Positions 24,757 to 31,207 of a DNA stretch of 64,000 nt are shown piece by piece. Within the stretch, counting starts at the first letter, position 1; every line of letters starts with the position of its first letter. Made by a program: the position numbers and the translations under genes. Source of the DNA: Kitasatospora terrestris (GTDB taxonomy: Bacteria > Actinomycetota > Actinomycetes > Streptomycetales > Streptomycetaceae); the NCBI RefSeq assembly GCF_039542905.1, contig NZ_BAABIS010000001.1, forward strand, positions 1,860,001 to 1,924,000, in the 5' to 3' direction. The notes under the pieces are model-generated. The model ran no database searches, was not told where the DNA came from, and saw only the letters and a list, made by a program, of their open reading frames with translations.

Positions 24757-25653
24757 TTACAGCCGGGCCGCCTTGGCGAGCAGCGCCATCGCCGGCTCGT
24801 GCTCGTGCGGCTCCAGCGGAGCGAGCAGCGCCTCCTGGACCTCGCGCACGCCGGCGGCGGAGCGGTGCAGCAGCTCCTGACCGGCCGGGGAGAGCGAGAG
24901 CAGGTTGCGCCGGCCGTCCGACGGGTCGCGTCGGCGCAGCACCAGGCCGCGCCGGACCAGCCGGCTGACCATCTCGGCCATCGTCGCCTTGTCGAGCGAT
25001 GCCAGTTCGCCGACCGTCCGCTGGTCGGCTCCCGGCTCGGACTCGAGGGCGTCGAGCACCGCGTACTGCGGCGCGGTCAGCTCGGAGCCGACCTTCTCGG
25101 ACCAGAGCTTGGTGTGCACCTGCTGGGCCACCCGGATCAGGTAGCCGATCGCCCGCTGGGCGTCCAGCGTCGGGCGCGCGTCGTTCATGACGGCGACCGC
25201 GGCCGGTTCCAGCCTGGCTATCTTCGACATCACCCGGACGATTTCCAGCTGCTCGTCGGGGCTGAGCGGTTCGAAGAGGGTCCGCTGCACGCGGACCACG
25301 CCGCCGGTGGCCTCGCGGACGGCCTGCGCGCCGTTCTGCGAGAGCGCCAGCAGCTTGCGCCGGCCGTCGGCCGGGTCGCGGCGGCGCAGCACCAGGCCGC
25401 GACGCACCAGGCGGGCGACCATTTCGGCCATCGTCGCCTTGTCGAGCGAAGCCCGCTCGCCGACCGTGCGCTGGTCGGCTCCGGGCTCCAGGGCCAGTAC
25501 CAGCAGCACGGCGAACTGCGGAGCCGTGAGCTCGGTACCGACGTATTCGGACCACAAGCGGGTGTGCACCTGCTGGGCCACGCGGATGAGGTGACCGGGC
25601 GACTGCTGCAGTCGGCCGGGCACGCGGGTTGTCGGGATCTCCCCCAGCACCAT
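24757..25653 (-). CDS. Tandem MarR regulator: two fused MarR domains in one chain, 298 aa
   Basis: Two complete MarR winged-helix domains are joined in one polypeptide, twice the usual family length. Residues 20-108 and 170-258 align without gaps at an offset of exactly 150 residues, about 82% identical (73 of 89 by my count). The recognition region TVGERASLDKATMAEMV is repeated as TVGELASLDKATMAEMV, and the wing LVLRRRDPADGRR as LVLRRRDPSDGRR. MarR proteins normally work as homodimers; this one could fold as a single-chain pseudo-dimer, or dimerise to cover two operators. The start ATG 25653 has only a weak upstream purine run. It is divergent from the SDR gene across a 409-bp spacer. Confidence 0.92.
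   Translation of the reverse strand: MVLGEIPTTRVPGRLQQSPGHLIRVAQQVHTRLWSEYVGTELTAPQFAVLLVLALEPGADQRTVGERASLDKATMAEMVARLVRRGLVLRRRDPADGRRKLLALSQNGAQAVREATGGVVRVQRTLFEPLSPDEQLEIVRVMSKIARLEPAAVAVMNDARPTLDAQRAIGYLIRVAQQVHTKLWSEKVGSELTAPQYAVLDALESEPGADQRTVGELASLDKATMAEMVSRLVRRGLVLRRRDPSDGRRNLLSLSPAGQELLHRSAAGVREVQEALLAPLEPHEHEPAMALLAKAARL
24880..25146 (-). repeat. Internal duplication, copy 2 (codons 170-258 of the tandem MarR gene)
   Basis: Encodes the second MarR domain. It corresponds codon for codon to 25330-25596, shifted by exactly 450 bp. Differences are mostly conservative, which suggests a fairly recent or selectively maintained duplication. Confidence 0.85.
25330..25596 (-). repeat. Internal duplication, copy 1 (codons 20-108 of the tandem MarR gene)
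   Basis: Encodes the first MarR domain and is the partner of the copy at 24880-25146. The segment joining the copies (residues 109-169) includes the dimerisation-type helices, so a whole domain with its terminal helices was duplicated. Confidence 0.85.
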
Positions 25654-26062
25654 GAAATCCGTCCCGGTGTCACGCCCGGTGTGTGTGGGACACCCGAGCG
25701 GGGCAGTAACGGCGAGTGAGCATCCCGCTGTGAGGGAGGACGCGTCAGCCGTGCAGCCGGTGGCTGCTGGCGCACACTATACAAACGGTCGGCCTGTGCT
25801 GGCAGGCAGGGGCCAATAGTAGACGCATGTTCGGCGAAGTTGGCATATTTCCGCCGCATGTCGGGGCCATGCCGGGGGGAGATTCACCCGCCCGGCCCCG
25901 CCCTCTCCTCACCCTCCGTCACCTGCGGCGCTGTCCTCTGGCCCGGAAGACTACCCGCCGGTAGGGTTGCCGCCGCAACGCGCTGTGCACCCCTCGTCGG
26001 GCCGAACCGCCGACAGCTCGCCGGCTCGCCCCGTCACCCCCGGAAGAGAGACGAGTACGAGC
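25654..26062. other. 409-bp divergent spacer, tandem MarR / SDR
   Basis: No gene is supported here. The middle (about 25770-25860) is locally AT-richer and contains TATAGT on the minus strand (25776-25781), a fair -10 for the MarR gene, with no clear -35. GAAGAGAG just before 26063 serves the SDR. I did not find a convincing long palindrome, so the MarR operator remains unidentified. Confidence 0.4.
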
Positions 26063-26830
26063 ATGACCGAGCAGACCAGCACCTCCCGAGTCGCCGTCGT
26101 CACCGGCGCGGCCCGCGGCATCGGCGCCGCCACCGCGCTGCGGCTGGCCGCGGACGGCTTCGCGGTGGCCGTGGTCGACCTGACCGAGGAGGCCGGCCGG
26201 GAGACCGTGGCCGCGATCACCGCCGCGGGCGGCCGGGCCCTCGCGGTCGCCGCCGACGTCTCCGACGCCGAGCAGGTGCAGACCGCCGTCGACCGGATCG
26301 CGGACGAGCTGGGCGCGCCCGTCGTCCTGGTCAACAACGCGGGCGTGCTCCGCGACAACCTGCTGTTCAAGATGTCCGAGTCGGACTGGGACACCGTGAT
26401 GAACGTGCACCTGCGGGGCGCGTTCCTGATGACCCGCGCGGTGCAGAAGTACATGGTGGACGCCGGCTACGGCCGGATCGTGAGCCTGTCCTCCTCCTCC
26501 GCGCAGGGCAACCGCGGCCAGCTCAACTACTCCACCGCCAAGGCCGGCCTGCAGGGCTTCACCAAGACCCTGGCCATCGAGCTCGGCAAGTTCGGCGTCA
26601 CCGCCAACGCGGTCGCCCCCGGCTTCATCGCCACCGACATGACCGCGGCCACCGCGGCCCGGGTCGGCATGGAGTTCGAGGCGTTCAAGCAGGCCGCCGC
26701 GACCGCCATCCCGGTCCAGCGGGTCGGCACGCCGGAGGACATCGCGCACACCATCTCCTTCCTGGTGAGCGAGGGCGCCGGCTTCGTCTCCGGCCAGGTG
26801 ATCTACGTCGCGGGCGGCCCGCTCGACTGA
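26063..26830 (+). CDS. Short-chain dehydrogenase, FabG-like, 255 aa
   Basis: Classical SDR with the NAD(P) motif TGAARGIG (residues 15-22), the NNAG structural motif (VLVNNAGVLRDN), the catalytic Ser in SLSSSSAQGN, and YSTAK as the YxxxK pair. The C-terminal FVSGQVIYVAGGPLD is typical of 3-oxoacyl-ACP-reductase-like members. With no fatty acid genes nearby it may be a stand-alone reductase for a short acyl or secondary-alcohol substrate. ATG 26063 was chosen over an upstream frame opening at 25967 because of the purine-rich site just before it. Confidence 0.92.
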   Translation: MTEQTSTSRVAVVTGAARGIGAATALRLAADGFAVAVVDLTEEAGRETVAAITAAGGRALAVAADVSDAEQVQTAVDRIADELGAPVVLVNNAGVLRDNLLFKMSESDWDTVMNVHLRGAFLMTRAVQKYMVDAGYGRIVSLSSSSAQGNRGQLNYSTAKAGLQGFTKTLAIELGKFGVTANAVAPGFIATDMTAATAARVGMEFEAFKQAAATAIPVQRVGTPEDIAHTISFLVSEGAGFVSGQVIYVAGGPLD

Positions 26831-27002
26831 CCGGCGGTTCCGTCCGGCGCGGCGCGGGCCGTCGACCGGCGGTTCGCATCGCGCGGATCGGCCCCCGAAG
26901 GTCCACACTCGGAGTGCAGAGGCCTGCCGCCCCCACCGGGCGGCCGGCACCGGACCGGCAGGGCCCGCGTCCCGGCCGGCGCTCCCCACCACGGAGGCAT
27001 TG

Positions 27003-27194
27003 ATGACCGAACCGACGGACAGCGACTCCCGACCGACGCCGGACCACCTGCTGCACACGGGCGCCGAGCACCCGGTCGACCCGGAGGACATGGTGATGGC
27101 CTCCGGGCGCACCCCCACCCCCGAGCTCATCGAGAAGGCCCGCAGGGACCTCGAGGAGCACGGCGCCGCGGCCGTCGAGCGCCTGCTCCCCTGA
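27003..27194 (+). CDS. Small conserved actinobacterial protein of unknown function, 63 aa
   Basis: A hydrophilic, acidic small protein starting MTEPTDSDSRPTPDHLL, with the central phrase HPVDPEDMVMASGRTPTPE and a C-terminal helix (LIEKARRDLEEHGAAAVERL). No membrane segment or known domain. ATG 27003 has GGAGG 6 bp upstream, and codon use is typical of real genes here. I recall similar short proteins in other streptomycetes but no function. A terminator follows. Confidence 0.7.
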   Translation: MTEPTDSDSRPTPDHLLHTGAEHPVDPEDMVMASGRTPTPELIEKARRDLEEHGAAAVERLLP

Positions 27195-27218
27195 CGGCCC
27201 GCAGGAGCCGGCCCCGCA

Positions 27219-27270
27219 GGGGCGGTCAATTCAGTGACGGATCTCACTCCGGCGAATTGGCCGCCCCTTT
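27219..27270 (+). terminator. Hairpin terminator with short T run
   Basis: GGGGCGGTCAATTC (27219-27232) pairs with GAATTGGCCGCCCC (27254-27267) over 14 bp with a single G-U pair; the loop is 21 nt. TTT follows the stem. It ends transcription of the 63-aa gene. The rest of the spacer to 27478 shows nothing else that I can support. Confidence 0.7.
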
Positions 27271-27478
27271 CGCGTGCGCACCACCCCTCGGGCAATTGGA
27301 CGGAGATTCAGGAAACCGCGCCCCGGACGGCGCCCGGAGCACCGTTCCGACGACCGCCCCGCCCAGCGGACGGCAATGACCTGGCCGGATGTGAAGAACC
27401 GGGCACTCGTGTCACCGCCCGGTGACAGATCCACGGAATCCGCCGGGAGGATCCGCGGCAGCCGGTAATGTCAAGCGC

Positions 27479-28621
27479 GTGCCAGCCCAGAACCAATCCG
27501 TCGAACGACCGATAACCGAAGCAGACTGCGCGGATACCGGCGCGGAATCGCTCGAATACGGTCGTCCACCGATCAGCAGACGACACGCCCTGCTCTTCGG
27601 CCTCACCGGACTGGCGTACCTGCTGGTGGTCGTCGCCATCCTCTGCGACAGCCCGCTGGTCGACCTCGACTGGACGCTCCAGCAGCTGCGGCCCTACTAC
27701 CGCTGGCCCGACCTGCTCCCCTACCTGGACATCTGGGTGGTGGCCGGCCAGCGCGGCCCCACCGCGATCGCCGCCAGCCTCTGGCTCGGCTGGCGCTGCT
27801 ACCGGCAGCGCTCCGCGCGTCCGCTGCTGGTGATGGGGATGGCGCTGCTGCTGCTGAACTTCACGGTCGGCGGCGTCAAGATCGTCACCGGTCGGCTGGG
27901 CCCGCACTACGCGCACTACGTCGGCTCCCCCGAGCTGTTCTCCGGCGGCACCATCTTCCCGTCCGGCCACACCGCCAACGCGGTGGTCACCTGGGGCGTC
28001 CTCGCCTACCTCGCCACCCGCTGGCGCCGCACCGGCGCGGTGCTCGCCGGGCTCACCGCCACCTCCATCGGGCTGACCACCGTCTACCTCGGCACCCACT
28101 GGATCTCCGACGTCTTCGCCGGATGGGCCGCCGGGCTGCTCGTGCTGCTCTCCCTGCCGCTCACCGAGCCCGCGCTGGCGGCCGCCGACGCCAGGCTCAC
28201 CGCGATCTGGCGCCGCGGCGGCGCCGCGCCGCAGCCCGCGCCGCGACTGCGCCCGGTGCCGGTCCGAGTGCCGGCCGCCCGCCCGGTGGTCCCGGTGGCG
28301 GCGGCGGTCCCGGTGGCCGTCGTCCAGGTGGCGGCCGTGGTCCCGGTGGCGGCGGTCCCGGTGGCGGCGGCGGTCCCGGCGGTGGTCGTGGTCCCGCCCG
28401 CCCCCGCGCACGCGGCCGTCCCGGCCCGTGCGGTCAGACCGGTCCGGCCCGACCGCTACTCGCTGGCCTCCGCCGTCCCGGCCGCCGCCGGCGCCGGCAC
28501 CCATACCGTCCGCCAGCCGCGCCCGGCCGCCACCGCCCACGTCCGCACCTCCGGCAGCCCGCGCCAAGGCCTGCCGGACAAGCCCTCGGGCGCTGTTCCC
28601 GGCACCCGCGTCCTACGCTGA
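27479..28621 (+). CDS. PAP2-family membrane phosphatase with low-complexity tail, ~380 aa
   Basis: A membrane phosphatase of the PAP2 superfamily, acting on lipid phosphates or undecaprenyl diphosphate at the outer membrane face. Six hydrophobic helices lie in residues ~35-230. The three signature blocks are present: KIVTGRLGP, PSGHT and THWISDVFAGW with the catalytic His. The C-terminal ~150 residues are unusual: Val/Pro/Ala repeats such as VPVAAAVPVAVV, then a Pro/Arg-rich end. The same DNA read one frame over is also open and gives a Gly-rich chain, so the tail reflects a GC-rich repeat expansion. GTG 27479 is preferred; GTG 27422 would add 19 residues. Confidence 0.85.
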   Translation: MPAQNQSVERPITEADCADTGAESLEYGRPPISRRHALLFGLTGLAYLLVVVAILCDSPLVDLDWTLQQLRPYYRWPDLLPYLDIWVVAGQRGPTAIAASLWLGWRCYRQRSARPLLVMGMALLLLNFTVGGVKIVTGRLGPHYAHYVGSPELFSGGTIFPSGHTANAVVTWGVLAYLATRWRRTGAVLAGLTATSIGLTTVYLGTHWISDVFAGWAAGLLVLLSLPLTEPALAAADARLTAIWRRGGAAPQPAPRLRPVPVRVPAARPVVPVAAAVPVAVVQVAAVVPVAAVPVAAAVPAVVVVPPAPAHAAVPARAVRPVRPDRYSLASAVPAAAGAGTHTVRQPRPAATAHVRTSGSPRQGLPDKPSGAVPGTRVLR

Positions 28622-28656
28622 GAGGGAAGGCAGGAACGCGGGAGGCGAGGACCCGG

Positions 28657-28932
28657 ATGCGACCGGCGCGGACCCCTCGGACCTGGCAGAGCGGCACCGA
28701 ACCCGCCACCGCCAGGAGCGACCTCAAGCTGCGCTTCCTGCTGTCCGTCCTCTTCACTCCGTTCTTCGCGCTCGCCACTGCGGGCTTCGCCCTGTGGGCC
28801 GCCGACCCGCCGTCCTCCGGCGCACCCGGGCAGCGGACGCTGATCGCCTTCGCGATCGCCTGCGCGGCGCTCACCCTGTTCGCCGCCGTCGACCTGTGGG
28901 TGGTGGTCCGCCGCCGCCGCACGGAGCTGTGA
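28657..28932 (+). CDS. DUF6343 family small membrane protein, 91 aa
   Basis: After a basic N-terminus (RTGTEPATARSDLKLR-like segment) there are two transmembrane helices: FLLSVLFTPFFALATAGFAL and LIAFAIACAALTLFAAVDLW, ending in a basic VVRRRRTEL. This is the DUF6343 layout. ATG 28657 has GGGAGG upstream. It lies 35 bp after the PAP2 gene and 1 bp before the hydrolase start, so the three probably form one transcript. Function unknown. Confidence 0.75.
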   Translation: MRPARTPRTWQSGTEPATARSDLKLRFLLSVLFTPFFALATAGFALWAADPPSSGAPGQRTLIAFAIACAALTLFAAVDLWVVVRRRRTEL

Positions 28933-28933
28933 G

Positions 28934-29550
28934 ATGACCGTGCCCGTCCGCACCGGGACGGCGCGGCTGCCCGGCGGGATCGTGCTGCCGTACGCCGACC
29001 GGGGCGCCGGCGACCCGCTGGTGCTGCTGCACGCGGTGGGCGATTCGTGGCGGGCGTTCGAGCCGCTGATGGCGCACCTGCCCGGGTCGCTGCGGGTGCT
29101 CGCGCCCAGCCAGCGCGGGCACGGCGGGGCGAGCCGGCCGCCGCGCGGGTACCGGCCGGCGGATTTCGCGGCCGACCTGGCGGCGTTCCTGGACGTGCTG
29201 GGCGTCGAGCGGGCGGTGCTGGTGGCGGCGTCCAGTGCCGGGTTCACCGCGCGCCGGTTCGCGGCGGCCCGGCCGGAGCGGGTGCGGGCGCTGGCCTTCC
29301 TGGGCTCGCCGGCGGAGTTGGGCGACAAGCCGGGAATCGCCGGGATCCGCGCCTGGGTCGACGGGCTCGCCGACCCGCTCGACCCGGCGGAGCTCCGGGC
29401 GTTGATCGACTCGCTGGTGTGCCGGCCGCTGCCGCCCGCGTTCGCGGAGCTGATGGTGGCGGAGGGCCTGCGGGCGCCGGCCCGGGGGCGGCGGGCCGGG
29501 GCCCCGTGTCCCGTTCTCCTCGCCCGACCCGACCCGACCCGGGCCGGGTC
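28934..29550 (+). pseudogene. Truncated alpha/beta hydrolase lacking its C-terminal catalytic residues
   Basis: The first ~190 codons are a good alpha/beta hydrolase: ADRGAGDPLVLLHAVGDSW, the APSQRGHG block, and the nucleophile elbow VAASSAGFTARRF. After residue ~190 family resemblance stops. A possible remnant of the next strand (CPVLLARPDP) runs into GC-rich simple repeats; the frame then stays open to 30124 by reading the antisense of the P450. The conserved C-terminal His and cap are missing, and I cannot find them in any frame nearby. The likely cause is a deletion or insertion when the P450/peptide island arrived. The given end is approximate. A short functional variant is less likely. 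Confidence 0.6.
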
Positions 29551-29610
29551 GGCCCGGGCCGGGCCGGGCCGCGACGGGCCGGGCCGGGCCGCGACGGGCC
29601 GGGCCGCGAT
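29526..29610. repeat. GC-rich tandem repeats at the island edge
   Basis: Three GACCC units near 29526-29540 are followed by two perfect copies of a 20-bp unit (29556-29575 and 29576-29595) and a 15-bp partial copy (29596-29610). They occupy the junction between the broken hydrolase and the 3' end of the P450 gene. Confidence 0.8.
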
Positions 29611-29650
29611 GGTGCGGGAGGCGGGGCGGGCGGCAAGGTCGGGACGGGGG

Positions 29651-30946
29651 TCAGCGGCCCAGGGTGACGGGCAGCGCCTCCAAGCCGCGCAGCATCATCG
29701 AGTTGCGCCAGCGCAATTCGCGCTCCTGGCAGGCCAGGGTCGTTCCGGGGAAGCGGGCGAGGAGCGCGGTGAGCGCGATCTCGGTCTCCAGCTTGCCGAG
29801 CAGGGCCCCGAGGCAGCGGTGGATGCCGCCGCCGAAGGCGAGATGGCCGGCGTCCTGGCGGTCGAGGACGAGGCGGTCGGGGTCCTGGAAGCGCGCCGGG
29901 TCGCGGTTGGCCGCGCCGAGGGACAGCAGCACGAACTCGTCCTGCGGGATCACCACCCCGCCGACGTCCACCGGTTCGGTGGTGAAGCGGGTGGTGGCCA
30001 TGCAGATGGGGGAGTCGTAGCGCAGGAACTCCTCGACGGCCCCGGGCATCCGGGTGGGATCGGCGCGCAGCCAGGCGGCCTGGCCGGGATCGCGCAGCAG
30101 CGCGAGGCAGGAGGTGCCCAGTAGGTTCACGGTGGTCTCGTGCCCGCCGATCAGCAGCAGGGCGACCATGCCCACGATCTCGTCGTCCGTCAGCTCCCCG
30201 CGCTCGCGGGCCTCCAGCAGCTCGGTGAGCAGATCGGCGGGACGGTCATTGCGGCGGATGCGCCGGTCGGCGATGGCCAGGACGTACGAGCCCATCTCCT
30301 GGACGGCTCGCCGGAACGTCGCGTGGTCGCCCTCGTGGGTGACGAGGGTGGTCGACCACGTCCGGTAGAGGTCGCGGTCCTCGGGCGGGAAGCCGAGCAG
30401 TTCGCAGACGATGAGGATCGGCAGCGGGAAGGCGAAGTCACGGACCAGGTTCACCGTGGCGGTGGTGCGGGTCGGGTGGCTCGCGGCTGCCGCGTCCAGC
30501 CCGTCGAGGAGTTCGTGGGTGATGCGCTCGACCATCGGCCGCATCGCCTCGACCCGCTTGCGGCTGAACGCCGCCTGGACCACGCGGCGCAGGCGGGTGT
30601 GGTCGGGCGGATCGCTGCTGAGCATGTGGGTGATCTCGGTGCCCAGGTTGACGCCCTGGACCCGGCTGTCGGCCAGGGCCTGGGCGCGCCGCGCATCCTG
30701 CGCGAAGCGGGGGTCGGAGAGCGCGGCCCGGACATCGGCGTAGCGCGGGACGATCCACAGCCGCAGGCCGCCGTCGCTCTCCAGCACGGAGACCGGGGCC
30801 GATTCCCGCATCCTGGCCAGGGTCGGGTACGGGTCGCTGAGGAACGTCGGCGGGTCCTGGCGCGGTTCCGCCGTCTCGGGCTTGTCCGGCCGGTGCTCCT
30901 TGGGCCGGGGACTGCTCGTGCGGGGTGCTGCCGTAGCTGTGGTCAT
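29651..30946 (-). CDS. Cytochrome P450, 431 aa, last gene of the peptide operon
   Basis: Soluble class I bacterial P450 (CYP107-like region of the family). The I-helix motif is LLIGGHETT, the K-helix ExxR is EEFLRY and the haem-binding loop is FGGGIHRCLG with Cys378 as ligand. The first ~35 residues are a polar, Pro-rich extension. ATG 30946 has GGACAGGAGAG upstream. It is third in an operon after the S9 peptidase and the 54-aa peptide, 96 bp from the peptide stop with a strong hairpin between. The simplest inference is that it oxidises the peptide or a derivative. No ferredoxin gene is adjacent, so redox partners come from elsewhere. Confidence 0.94.
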   Translation of the reverse strand: MTTATAAPRTSSPRPKEHRPDKPETAEPRQDPPTFLSDPYPTLARMRESAPVSVLESDGGLRLWIVPRYADVRAALSDPRFAQDARRAQALADSRVQGVNLGTEITHMLSSDPPDHTRLRRVVQAAFSRKRVEAMRPMVERITHELLDGLDAAAASHPTRTTATVNLVRDFAFPLPILIVCELLGFPPEDRDLYRTWSTTLVTHEGDHATFRRAVQEMGSYVLAIADRRIRRNDRPADLLTELLEARERGELTDDEIVGMVALLLIGGHETTVNLLGTSCLALLRDPGQAAWLRADPTRMPGAVEEFLRYDSPICMATTRFTTEPVDVGGVVIPQDEFVLLSLGAANRDPARFQDPDRLVLDRQDAGHLAFGGGIHRCLGALLGKLETEIALTALLARFPGTTLACQERELRWRNSMMLRGLEALPVTLGR

Positions 30947-30984
30947 GATGCTCTCCTGTCCTCACCGGCGCGGCCGGCGCCGCG

Positions 30985-31010
30985 GCGGGGTGCCGGGCGT
31001 GGCACCCCGC
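30985..31010 (-). terminator. Intra-operon hairpin between peptide and P450 genes
   Basis: GCGGGGTGCC (30985-30994) and GGCACCCCGC (31001-31010) form a perfect 10-bp stem with a 6-nt loop, without a T run. Placed just after the small peptide gene and before the P450, it could act as a partial terminator or 3' stabiliser that keeps peptide transcript above enzyme transcript, an arrangement known from several RiPP operons. Confidence 0.6.
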
Positions 31011-31042
31011 TACGGCGCTGATTGGGCTCACTGCGGAGGCGA

Positions 31043-31207
31043 CTACTTCTCCGTGTTCTCCTCCGTGCGGGCGGTGCACTTCCGGGCCGGGCCGTTCGGC
31101 CGGACCGGGACCGCCTTGTTCAGGGAGGACCCGGCCGGCGGAATGATGAGTCCGCGCTCCCGCTCGGTGGCGCTGATGGGGTCGAGGCGCAGTCCGTGAC
31201 GCTTCAT
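31043..31207 (-). CDS. 54-residue peptide, probable RiPP precursor
   Basis: This small gene starts at ATG 31207, which overlaps the stop of the S9 peptidase (ATGA), and has GAAGGAAGG about 8 bp upstream, a strong site that supports translation. The product begins MKRHGLRLDPISATERERGL, then has a Pro-rich stretch PPAGSSLNKAVPVRPNGP (residues 23-40), a single Cys44, and an acidic/Lys end (EENTEK). It contains no Phe, Tyr or Trp and only one His, no signal peptide and no membrane segment. Residues 1-20 look like a helical leader, the rest like a modifiable core. Sandwiched between a prolyl-oligopeptidase-type peptidase and a P450, it is most simply a precursor peptide. I do not recognise its family, and the product is unknown. 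Confidence 0.75.
   Translation of the reverse strand: MKRHGLRLDPISATERERGLIIPPAGSSLNKAVPVRPNGPARKCTARTEENTEK

Noticed and set aside
28934..30124. A 396-residue alpha/beta hydrolase as an intact gene
   Set aside because: Only the first ~190 residues look like a hydrolase; the rest is antisense of the P450 and simple repeats, so I call it truncated.
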